Below, in pieces: positions 23,210-34,562 of a DNA stretch of 64,000 bases. Each line of letters opens with the position of its first letter. Position 1 is the stretch's first letter. Origin of the DNA: Priapulus caudatus (lineage: Eukaryota > Priapulida > Priapulimorpha > Priapulimorphida > Priapulidae); assembly GCF_000485595.1 (NCBI RefSeq), contig NW_014577303.1:153779-217778 (forward strand), read 5' to 3'. The position numbers and the translations under genes were made by a program. Under the pieces are notes generated by a model. That model was not told the DNA's origin, made no database searches, and saw nothing but the letters and a program-made list of their open reading frames with translations.

Positions 23210-24831
23210 TCAGTATGTTATTGAAGGTATAAATCGACGCCAATTTCCAAACAGCATTAAGCTCACTACCTCAATTGTTTTGAAATTCACCCAGAGGCTA
23301 TACAGCGAGGCTATTATCCACACGTGTTCTTGACATGCGTAGTGCACAGAGTACAATATCCTAAGCATTTGCGAATAGCTGCATTTTACCTTCACGTGAT
23401 ATGACACCATGCCACCATTAGATAGATACGTGTATAAATATTGATCCGAAAGAAATTGTTCAACTCAGAGCGATACTTTCCCGATATAAATTTAGAAACG
23501 AATCAAAACTAACAGACTAGCATCAAACTAACATCAATACAGTTTGATATTTTGATTGTGTCGCCGTTGTTGTTCTTGTAGCCGCTGATGCTAGTTTCTG
23601 TTGTTTGTTGTTTTTTTGTCAAATTTCTTTAGTTTACATCTATTTAAGTATTTTTTTAATTATCGGTGACAACAAGATTACCTTGTAACTGACTAACTTT
23701 ACTGCGCCAGAGATCAACGGATTCGCGTAAAAGTATAAAATTTTAACTTGTTACTGTGATTGTTTGTAGAATATTGAAAACCACAGTGGCAGTGTTAAAT
23801 TGTACTTAACGTATATTGTCATGTGGCGAAACATGGGTTGCTAATGGGTCCCAACGTCCTACAATTAATGGTAATTGAATGGTATGAATTTTGAAATGTA
23901 GGAAGGCCAACCGCAATTTAAAACACTTTTATCGTTTACGTAAAACACGTCTAGAACTTTTGTGTGTGGTTGGTATTTTTTAATAATAACAACACCATGT
24001 TTGCATAAATCCAGAATATAGTTAACACATACAGTGCCTATGATCGATTTTTTCTTTCAACGCTCATGTCCTCTGTCTATATTTCTGATGCTGTCGCGGG
24101 TTTCCTAAATATTTTCGATTGGGTGTATTACTAGAATCTACTTTACTTGGGAGGTCAATAGTTTAACGCTGTCAAAGAAGATAAAATGGCTATTCAAATT
24201 TCATTCAAATTCCCTTGCAAAAAGCGCATATCAACAGTATATGCAATAGTTATCTATTTGCGACTGAACCGCTCCAACCGTTTCTGAGTAGATACAATAT
24301 TATCATCCCACCCCATCTTGCCCATGTTACCTTATCCCAACTATTACGCCTGCATGGACTGTTCCGTGAACGATTGCTGCATGCATGGTATGCGTTTTGT
24401 ATTAATTTCCGTACACCTCCCACATTGCTTATATCATAAACTCATCACTTTCCCACTAAATCGTTCGTGATATTAAACTCTTCATACGATTTCTACGCGC
24501 GTTAGCAATGACAATGGCTTCGTATCGAGCGAGGCGCGTTCTAATTATCTGTAACTTCGAGGGCAAACACTATTTGATCGTTTGGGGAAATTTGATGAAC
24601 GCATACGGATGACTGAAACTTCAGGATTTAATTTTAAACCACCTCAAAATAGACATCGATCGTTTAGCAATATGAGCTAGACCTTAATTTGAGTCAGATT
24701 CATATGAACCAGTCTCATTTTCTCATCGCGTCGGCGTGTTTGCTTGCTCGTGCGTGCATTCATGCCAGCGTTCGTCACTTGTACATATTTGCATTTTTGT
24801 GTTCTTTGTCAGTTCAAAGTATGCGAAAGAT
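23210..24831. other. Unassigned DNA
   Basis: AT-rich; nothing recognisable. The open frame 24215-24439 (+) has no family resemblance. Confidence 0.4.
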
Positions 24832-24892
24832 CGAGCGCTGACAAATACAATGCCATGCAGCAGTTTCTCGAAATCTTGCCTATGCATAATAT
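24832..24892. repeat. 61-bp direct repeat, left flank of duplication copy 2
   Basis: The 61 bases starting cgagcgctgacaaatac and ending atgcataatat are identical to 28013-28073. Together they bracket the inserted 3.1-kb segment. Confidence 0.95.
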
Positions 24893-27800
24893 AGTGCGTG
24901 CGCGAGTGCGCGCGTGCGTGCGTGAATGCGTGCGTGCGTGCGTGCGTGTGTTTGTATGAATGTATATCTCTCTCGGTCTCTCGTTCTCTTAATATATATT
25001 TTATTTACAATTTCTTTACAGTTGCCCCCGCTGTGGCAAACATGGTGGTACCTCTATTCAATTGAGTAAAAAGATAGATTAGATATAGCGGGCATCCACA
25101 TAAAGATGTCACCGAGGATTTCCAGTCTTTACTGTCCTGAATGATCGTCAGCTATAGCAAATAATCGATAGATATTTGTGGCCTCCTGCTACAGATGTTA
25201 ACAGAACAAGAGTTGATTGTATAGGATATACGGGTACGATCATATCAATTCTCTTACCTGGAAAACTGTCAGGTATGTCTATCAACTTATATGTCAAACA
25301 CAACTATATTCAGTAAAGGTTATATAGGAGGCTGCCTCTAAGTTGACCAGGCAACTCTGCATGCTCTGCGTGTTAATATAAGAGTAAATAAATAAATAAA
25401 TAAATAAATATATATATATATAAACCGGAGAGAAAAATAGAGTGAATAATCTCTATTATTCACTCCTGATTTATACTCCTGGTATCACATTTATTTCGTT
25501 TCCGTCCGCATCCCTCAGTTCTGCGACTCATCTATCCAAAATCGTCTATCTATAGCTGGTTCTCGTTTACCTCGTTAAATTGAACGCGTGCAAATATTGT
25601 CTCATTTACCAAAACGAGTGAGGGATAGTGAGAGAGAGAGAGGGGGGAGAGGTGAGAGGGAGGAAGGTGAGCGCGTGCTCGTGCGAGAGAGAGAATCCGA
25701 TAGAGGGCGAGAGTGAGAAGGGGTGATAAGGCGCGCGCGTGCTGCGGCATACAAGCCAACGTCGAGATAATGAACGCGATAAATTATGTGGTTATTTTTT
25801 TGCTCCAGTATTCTTATCGCTCTCTCAGTAAACAGCGAAGATTTATGCTCGCTAACACGCAAGGCAATTATTCTACGGATTGAACTATGACAATCACATA
25901 TTTATTAATTAATCCAATGTGTAAGAAAAATAAATTATTTATTGAAGCACACCTCGAATTGATAGTGAGTTGTTTATAGTTACCTCTCCGATATAGCGTA
26001 TAGGAGACGCACCAAGATAACTCCAGGAGTGTATAATATAGATCTATATCTATATCATATCCCGTCATATGAACATTGCGCAGAACTCGGTGACGTACTG
26101 TATACATATCGGTCTAAGGAACAGTGAAACATCGAACAAATGAATGCCACCAACAAAACAAACATAGTAATACATGTGTTAGGGTTTACCATGTTTTACT
26201 TCTCTCGATTGATATTTTCATATAAGTAGACATTTATTTGATAAAAGATGACATATTACACTAAAGCTTTATCGATCGTTATTCAGTCAACAGTCTAAAG
26301 AGAATTTTGGTTAGTATATTTTCCTTAGCTAGCCGGCGAGTAGAAGTGAATAACGCGGATAATAAAATATCAATCTTAATATTACACCAGCTTATCATTC
26401 GATAAATACGCAAAAAACTCTACGTAAGATTAAACCTGCTATATAAAAAGTTCATCATCCGTTACGATAAGAATTGTGTTTTATAACTTTCCTATCAAGC
26501 GCATAATAAAAATACGCAGTTTATATCGAAGAGTACCTATATATCTGCTCGCTGATAAGTAGTCAATAGTTAAATTGAATACGTCACGAAATTTTCTATG
26601 GTGTACATTTGTAAAAAGTTTTGTTGCAATTTTTTTTACATGAACAGTAAGTACTAACGGCACTAAAATTAATGTATCCTCAAATTCCTACCTGATAAGA
26701 TTGTTTTTGAACTAGTTAAAAATTCTAAAAATGTGGACGATTTGATATATTAATCACGACATTAAATGCTTGCTATGGGCTATGTATGAGTCACGAGTGT
26801 TTGTTCACACCAAACGGAATAGCAAAATAGGAAGTATTATGCAGCAATTTAACAGAATCACTTACATTTTGTGAAAAAGTGGACATAATTTTTTTTACTT
26901 TTACTATTTACGGTGACGTACTTACCTTAAGGATACGCTGCTCATTCGTGTACGACTTCGCGTATAGACTATACCACACCTACTATAACTATACCACGTA
27001 TGTTTTCGTTGGTCGCACCTTAAGCTGGTAGAGCTGCGCGCCTCGGCCTCCCATAACAGAAAAAATAACAGAATTTTTACTACAACATTATTCCTTAATT
27101 TAACCCCACCCGTCTCCACTTAGACGTAGTGCCAAGGAAATTAGAGGCAGAAAATGTTGAAATTTGAGACGCTTCGACAGATGCTCTTTATTGCGAGCGC
27201 CCCGCAGTTAAACCATATTAGTCATTTCTGTAACCGTTCACACCCGCCGTGTGACGTCCGGGAAACACGTTACGGGTGCACATTATAAACTTTTATTCGT
27301 TAAGCGCAACCTTTGCTTACTGTTTATTTAGTTTGCCACCATGTTCGATACAAACAGTAGAGAGCGATTTGCAGACACTCTCATAGCACGCAACCCGCCC
27401 GTGCGCACGATGAGGTCAATAACATTCCCTGCATAATAACTACGACCATCAAGTGCTAATAAATACTATTTGTAGGTATTTATTAGCTCTTGACGACCAT
27501 GCATAGTGAGGGAAAACTATTTATTCTGGCTTACAAGCACGCCCATGCCATGCAAGACCCGTCAAATAGTTAGGAAACATGCGGGTAACTAATCCGTGCA
27601 GTCTCTCTCATTTGTTATATTCTACGAACGCATAGTCTGTCACAGTAATGACACCAATGCACACATGCGGGCGGGCATGCGCAGGTAACGACCATTTACC
27701 TTATTCGAGTCTACGATATATTAAATTCGTGCCCGCAAATCTCATCGACATTCACCTATGTGCGCCAGTACTCTAGCTGACTACATCACTTAATATAATA

Positions 27801-28011
27801 TGGCGTGCATGCCTGATTCTGTTGACTCAAAGTGCACGGTCTAAATTATTCACACATTGTGTTGTAACGAAGCTAAATCGCACTGGAGTTAAATAAATCG
27901 TATATACTTAGTGCACGGGATGTGACGACATACACGCGTGATGCAGAGAGCGAGCTGGTGTGGCCTAATAGAACTGAGCATTGTTAGCTTCTAATTAGGT
28001 CGGCTCAGTTA
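24893..28011. repeat. 3.1-kb direct duplication, copy 2
   Basis: Same segment and orientation as 14311-17505. It begins in TGCG simple sequence and ends at cggctcagtta, exactly where copy 1 diverges from it. The right 1258 bases (26754-28011) appear identical to 16248-17505. Contents: a TAAA/TA microsatellite (about 25378-25422), a GA-rich patch (about 25617-25697), TACGTCAC element copy B, and the hairpin at 27449-27493. No gene recognised. The exact 61-bp flanks suggest an insertion event or an assembly join. Confidence 0.9.
26580..26920. mobile_element. TACGTCAC/GTGACGTA element, copy B
   Basis: 341 bases with intact ends tacgtcac (26580-26587) and gtgacgta (26913-26920). It lies inside duplication copy 2. 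The point where the two duplication copies become identical (26754) is within this element. Confidence 0.85.
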
Positions 28012-28012
28012 A

Positions 28013-28073
28013 CGAGCGCTGACAAATACAATGCCATGCAGCAGTTTCTCGAAATCTTGCCTATGCATAATAT
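28013..28073. repeat. 61-bp direct repeat, right flank of duplication copy 2
   Basis: Exact copy of 24832-24892. Confidence 0.95.
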
Positions 28074-29330
28074 TAACTTAGAGGTTACATCGTGGTAAAC
28101 AGCCACAGAATTAAGCATCATGGATACATTTAGTAGCTCTGAAGGCGCTTACATTACAATCACCCTAGTTGCGCCATGACGCCACGCGATGGCTTATCAA
28201 CATGGCTACATATGCCGCTTTGGTCGTTTTTTTTTACTTAGTCGGTCAGTCTAAAGAAGCAACGCACATGTCTTCGGCTCACTCTTCAGGAGGCCTGCGA
28301 TTCGCATAAGCATTCGCTCTGGGCGCAGCTTTGGTTTAACTACTTTTCACTTTCCTATATTTTATAAGCCTATATATACATAATCAGCTTGAAGAGTTTT
28401 ACGAGTTAGTGCGCAATTTGTTTTGAACGTGTTGATGTGGTGTCGCTGCGAATATCGCATATTATGCGTTAAGCTGACCGCTTTCGGCTGTATTGGCCGT
28501 CCTCGTTGCTGCGTGGGCAGAAATAGTCGGCGATGTAGAAGCTACCCTTTGGTTTGTTATCGTGCAATGCCAAACGTTGCGAAAACAGCTGACACTTTAA
28601 AGCGGACTACAAAGCTCGCCTATTAATCTCACGACTACACGCGCACTGTAGACCATTGTACGGGTTTTTGCCACTTATTTTGTACGATTCCGTGTGTGTA
28701 GCTACAATTCTAGAAATTCTGTTGTTCGCGCTATAGCTATCGACATCACAGCGTAGCATGCTAAATAAACGTTGTACGCGTTATTATCTGCCGCGGTGGT
28801 GATTATGGAATGCTCCGTTGATCATTCCACATGCGATGTCTTCGATATTGATGTGGTAGTCAATAAGCAGCAATGTAAGAAGAATGGTTTGGAATGGAAA
28901 TCAATCACTGTAGCTATCGGTGACGCCGCGAGTGAGATTATAACGCCAGCGCTAACGACTAATTAATAAGCTCCAGGCGGTAAACATAGTCAGGGTAATT
29001 TTACATTCGCGTGAGTATATGTTCAGAAGAATGCTATTTAAATACTCATTATTTGGTTGATTGACTGCTATGTAGCACCACCATTCCACAGCCTAGTTCT
29101 TTTGCTTTTTTTTTTTTTTTTTTGGTTTTTTGGTTTTTGTTTTTTTGTTTGTTCTTTTGCTTTTGCTTAATAGCCAAGAATTGCCCATTCACCGAATATT
29201 CATCTCCGTGCATGCATCTCGTGGTGATACACATTGGCAACAAACGAACATGAGGCAAACAATTAAACGCAGTGTACGTTTGGCGAATGGGAGAGGTACA
29301 CGAGATGCTAACAAGCCATTTTAAATTGGC
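28074..29330. other. Unassigned DNA with a T-rich tract
   Basis: A T-rich tract lies at about 29099-29163. Open frames at 28423-28626 and 28772-28966 (+) are short and unrecognised. Confidence 0.4.
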
Positions 29331-29678
29331 TACGTCACGAATATTCTATAGTGTATATTTCTAACAAAAATTGTTGGCATTTTTTACATGAAAAGTAAGT
29401 ACTAACGACACTAAATGTATCCCCAAATTCTTACCTGATAAGATTGTTTTTCAACTAGTTAAAAATCTAAAAAATCTGGGCGATTTGATATATTGATCAC
29501 GACATTAAATGTTTGCTATGGACTATGTATGAGTCACGAGTGTTTATTCACATCGAACCGAATATAGCAAAATAGGAAGTATAATGCAGCAATTTAACTA
29601 TAAAAGGCGAACAGAATCACTTACATTTTGTGAAAACGTGGACGTAATTTTTTAACTGTTACTATTTACGGTGACGTA
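29331..29678. mobile_element. TACGTCAC/GTGACGTA element, copy C
   Basis: 348 bases with intact ends tacgtcac and gtgacgta. It is outside the large duplication, so this copy independently supports a mobile family. It carries a small insertion (actataaaaggcgaac near 29598) also hinted at in copy D. Confidence 0.88.
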
Positions 29679-30611
29679 AACACTTCAATGACGAGATTAG
29701 TTTGCCTACGCTGAAAACATGTAATCCAAGTACACGAGAACATAATTATGTGTGGAATGCAATGATGCGACGCTGTAATGAATGAGATATGGCTGATTGA
29801 TGATCGATGTTTGATCAATGGACGACGTCGGTTAATCTGCTACCGCACTGCGAGACAAAGGCCCTATACAGTGTCTACAGATGTAAACGCGGCTCTGGAT
29901 TTTCGCCGCTGATTTTGAGCGCGCTCGATTCACCTACGTGCCACTGCTTAATTTAAACGAAGATATATGCATGCTGGGTGGCGGCTACCCGCCGTGAATG
30001 CCACGTGACAAATAAGCCCCATAAGCCTTCCCGCGTGGCGATGCGAAGCCAATATAAACAGGTGAGCGCCCCCGAGACATATTTGCATCATTGACGTGCG
30101 CTTGCATGCATGTGACGAACGAGCTTGCGCGTCTATAGATAATCTGTTACTCGTCACGAATGTCATACATAAACCTCGTGCACATTTCGCACCCGAGTGA
30201 AACAGCCAGTGCGTGTGCTCATTTACATATGAGCTCACCAGATGTGCAAGAATCGTGTTATATTTTATCCAAAGCTAATCATACATTTAATAATACACTT
30301 TTTTATATTATGCATCTACGCACGCATTCACAGTGCAGCGGCGTCATTCGCAACATTTGCTCGAATATTAAATGGGTTTGCTGTTATAATTACGGTGAAA
30401 ACTACGACTACAGCGCAGATTGAAGCCGTTTATAGTTGGACGATGACAGCCGCTGGTGAATGCTATCGAAAATTCAACAGTGATGACTTTTATCTTCTTG
30501 CTTTTACGAAGGTGTCATTATGGTGAAATCAGTGGTGAAATCACAGGTTGAAATGTAAGCATTTAGGTGTTCACTAAGATTTTATATAAATTAGAGGCAT
30601 GTAGAGCTCCC
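29679..30611. other. Unassigned DNA
   Basis: No recognisable gene. Several overlapping short frames at 29948-30526 have no family resemblance. Confidence 0.4.
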
Positions 30612-30622
30612 TGTCTCTCTCA

Positions 30623-30661
<39 letters not shown>

Positions 30662-30999
30662 GGTGCTGTGTCTCTCTCTCCTCCCTCGTCTTCTCTCGTC
30701 TCTCTCTCCGCTCTCCCTCTCTCTCTCGGCTCTCTCTCTCTCTCTCGCTTTCTTTCTCGCCCTCTCTCTCTCTCTCTCTTCTCTCTCTCCCTCTCTCTAT
30801 CTCTCTCCCCCTCTCTCTATCTCTCTATCTCTCTATCTCTCTCTCTCTCTCTATCTTTCTCTCTCTCTCCTCTTCTCCCTCTCCCATCTTCTCTCTCTCT
30901 CTCTCCCTCTCTTTTATCTCCTCTCTCTCCTCTCTATCTCTCTCTCCTTCTCTCATCTCTCTCTCTCTCATCTCTCTCCTCTTTCTCTCCCTCTCCCTA

Positions 31000-31031
<32 letters not shown>

Positions 31032-31041
31032 TATCTCTCTC

Positions 31042-31083
<42 letters not shown>

Positions 31084-31187
31084 ACTCTCTCTCCCGTCTC
31101 TCTCCTCTCCTCTCCTCTCCTCTCTGTCTCTCTCTCTCCTCTCTCGTCTCTCTCTCTCTCTCTCTCTCTCGCTCTATATATATATAT
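30612..31187. repeat. (CT)n array, about 560 bp, ending in (TA)n
   Basis: CT units with CTCC, CTAT, CTTT and CGTC interruptions, then TATATATATATA at about 31174-31187. Long Leu-Ser and Arg-Glu frames here are artefacts. Confidence 0.95.
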
Positions 31188-31857
31188 GTCGAGCGCGATG
31201 TAATCTGGAAGATCAATCTCTGGTGTAACTAAAATAGAATCCATTTACATAATACATTAAAATATGCAACGCACGAGATATTGCTCAATATTATGCTTTA
31301 TATATGTATATGGCTGTTTTACCAATTTCTAGTTCACGTTATGTTTTAATACTCTCTTCGACACATTTCTTGATGATTTCTATATTCTACTACTTCGTAT
31401 TCTATTATTCATTAGTAACTGTATGTATGCTACCTCAGCCAACACCGCTGTAGCTTGCATCACGTTACCGGTGTCAACGCAAAAAATGGAGACGAAAAAA
31501 TATTGGTAACGTTGCGCTCGGAATCGGGCATAAATTATTTAAAAGTAGATTTCTCAATGCCGGAAACTCGGGAGTTAGTTGAAAATTCGCATAGCTATGA
31601 TTCTTTTCAGCCGTGTGCTGAAAAGCGCTTGTATATCGAATCGCCAGATCTAGCAACTACGGCGCGGTAAATGTCACGCATCCGAGCAAATATCGTAATA
31701 AACCCGTGTTTTAAAATCTGTCGAATAATAACACGACGTCGAGGAAGTCCATTACTTAGAACATTACTTAGCGCTGTAATCTCGAAGCTTGTAATAACCA
31801 TTGTATAAAAACAAGACAGATAAATAAAATCTTGAGCAAATTATAGATGTCTAGTAT

Positions 31858-31921
31858 CAGAAGTAGATAATAGGGACTAAACGGACTAATAGGGACTAAT
31901 AGTCCCTATTATCTACTTCTG
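31858..31921. mobile_element. 64-bp palindromic insertion with 7-bp direct flanks
   Basis: The arms cagaagtagataatagggac (from 31858, 22 bases) and the exact reverse complement (31900-31921) surround a 20-base spacer that repeats the gggacta motif. The flanks are ctagtat on both sides (31851-31857 and 31922-31928). A CAG...CTG border recalls hAT-type ends, but a 7-bp rather than 8-bp flank is what is visible. This is a minimal foldback insertion. Confidence 0.75.
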
Positions 31922-31929
31922 CTAGTATC

Positions 31930-34318
31930 AATTACTGCCTGCCTCTAACACAATGAAGAGCGAAAACTATGTTTTGTAATAAGCAGTGTTTCTATTAGCA
32001 TTGCACATACCAAGGCGTGTTTAGTGATTATAAGCTTCCGCCTTTACAAAAATAATATAAAGACAGGTAAAATAGCGGTTTTCCACGAGGGTTTTTTTGC
32101 GCAGGAAGCAAGCCATCGTGCTTACAATTAATATAGCTTTAAATAGCTCCCGTATTGATTTTGATGGTACTTAAATTACACCGCCAAAGTATGCACAGCC
32201 TATTTTTACCGCGACGACTTACCGTGTGACGTTTTGATCCCCTAAATGAAATGCCACATAAATTATATATCAGACGTAGCTATCAAGGTATATCCAGCTA
32301 GCAGAGCTAATAATACAGAGCATCACACCGATACGCTAAAGTAACCAGTTTCACTCTCCAGTTGCAACGTCGAAATAATTAAAATTCCATTGTTTTATAT
32401 GTCTTGTGAAACGAATGTTGAAATATTGCCGAGATAAAGTCGTGATAACTGTTTAATGCAATCATTAAATGCATGAATTCATCTAATAATTTTAGCCGGT
32501 TAATGCCGAGTTGTTTTTAAATAGCCTAGCGGTCATGAATTCCGTTTGTGTGGAGCTAGGTATCAGGTTTAGAACGGAAAATTCGAAAATTGCGCAGTAT
32601 TGAATTCATTTAAATATATTTCAACCTTATGTGTAAATTCCTGCGATCGTGGTACATGGAGGGGCTATATATATGTTACAATCATCTTTGTTATCGTTAA
32701 AACCGACGTATGCGATTTTGTTGATAATTTATGCTTGTGCATGTCCTCAAAAACAACACCGTAACATCTGCCTTCTCTGCCCTTTCCTTGGCACTCTATA
32801 ATAATGAAACCGTTACAATAAAGATGGCGCTATTTCATATACTCCGACAAAGTTCGAACATTCAGTGCAAGACTCCAGCTACATGGTTCAGGGTTTATAA
32901 CATCCCCATAGACGAACTCATTAGGAATATTTTACTTTGACCGATCGTTCTTATTTAAAGCCGGAGGAAATATTTTCTTGCTAACATGATTGCTGGGCGT
33001 ATATGTTGCATTTTGCACCATTGAGCGCCGGAGGTTTACGATTTTTCTTTTTTCGGGAAATGGGAAAATCTAATTATTATTCCTTTCGAACTTGTGTTGG
33101 ATTTACAATATTTACGGTAACTTGAAAAAATTCCTGTAACCTTTTCCTTTAACAGTGACTATATGCCTTTCTATGGCGTTACAAATTGATACAATTCATA
33201 CATTTTTCAGTATTACAGCTATATGCAATATTTGATGAAGAACTCTTTCTATTACGGCTAAATTTCTATCTACGGCTAGCAGAAATGAACGAGATTCCGA
33301 AATTGATTTGGCTCAAGTCGAGCTAGTCTGTTTAACTCTTATACACACGTGAAAAGCAAACTAAATGAAACACCATGCAGTTGTTGGTACGAATCTGTGT
33401 TTGATGTTATATGAGGTGTTTTCGTTATCGTGTGAGTAAAACTATATAAATGTCCCAATTGGTTTCACGCTATTCTGATTTAGTGAGTGACTGAGCATCA
33501 TAGTTGAGTCACGCTACAGACAAAGAACGCACATGAATATCGATGTCTGACGAGGCGCTTATACAGGCTGCTATATATCAACGACAAATTCAGCGTTTAT
33601 TTCATATTCCAACGTAGCATGCAGTAGTTTGGTTGTGCGCAGCTTGCAGGCGGCGAAAACACATTAGCCACGACGATGTCGTGTTCGGAGTTGTTAACTG
33701 ATATGTTCGTCGGAAGTCAAATGCTTCCATCATTATATTTACGTCGTTTACGTTGACGAGTCAAGCTGATACGTCCTGAAACTGTGAAATCGAGTAAGTT
33801 CGGACACAACTACATTTTAAATTGAATTTTAGTATGCGCAATAATATCTCTCGTAGACAGTTAGTTCTGTTTCATGGTTCCGGCTTCGAGCTCTCACCTT
33901 AATTGCATGGTAATTAGTGCTGATTCCGCCCACATGTTGCCGTGCCTACGTGAATCATTCCAGCGTCCGCGCTTCTGAAAAGCACCTTGGGCATTTAGTT
34001 ATGCCACAGCTGCTAAAAAAATGCTAAACGCACACTTGAATCCGAAAGTTGGGCGCGGGATCCGTCACCAAGCACAGCTGTCCACGGATCGAGTGAACTC
34101 TCTGTCAGGTCGGGCACGTACGCGCGACAGGTATTATAGACGGACTTGCTAAGTATAGCATTGCGCAGTCACGTAACAACAATTACTGTACATAGGTAGG
34201 TAACATTATCGTGACCGCGCCACGTGCTAGGATTCACGCGCGTTGCAGGCATGGAAGTTGTGTTTTCTGCTCCCCTGTTAGTATTAGTGTTAGCATTCGG
34301 CTTAAGATCAGGGACAAG
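31930..34318. other. Unassigned AT-rich DNA
   Basis: 2.4 kb with no recognisable gene, RNA or repeat. The open frame 32731-32940 (+) is unremarkable. Confidence 0.4.
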
Positions 34319-34562
34319 GTAATTAGACTCAAGGTTAGGTTATGGTTAGGTTCATGGTTAGCGTTAGTGTTTGGGTCAGGTTTAGGCATAGGGATAGGGT
34401 AACGTTTAGGGTTAAGTATAGGGATAGGGTGACGGTTAGGGGTAGGTTTGGGGTTTGTTGTAGGATTAGGTTATGGATATGGTTATGGTTAGGTATAGGG
34501 TTAGGGTAACGGTTATGGTTATGGTAACGGTTAAATTTAGGATTATGGTTATGGTTAGGGTA
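34319..34562 (+). repeat. GTTAGGG-type degenerate array, left part
   Basis: About 240 bases of ggttagg, ggttatgg, agggtaacgg and tttaggg units: degenerate telomere-like G-strand repeats. It is interrupted by the pogo-like element and resumes at 37605. Confidence 0.9.

Noticed and set aside
30567-31244. 221-codon Leu-Ser frame and Arg-Glu frames on the other strand
   Set aside because: Translation of the CT microsatellite.
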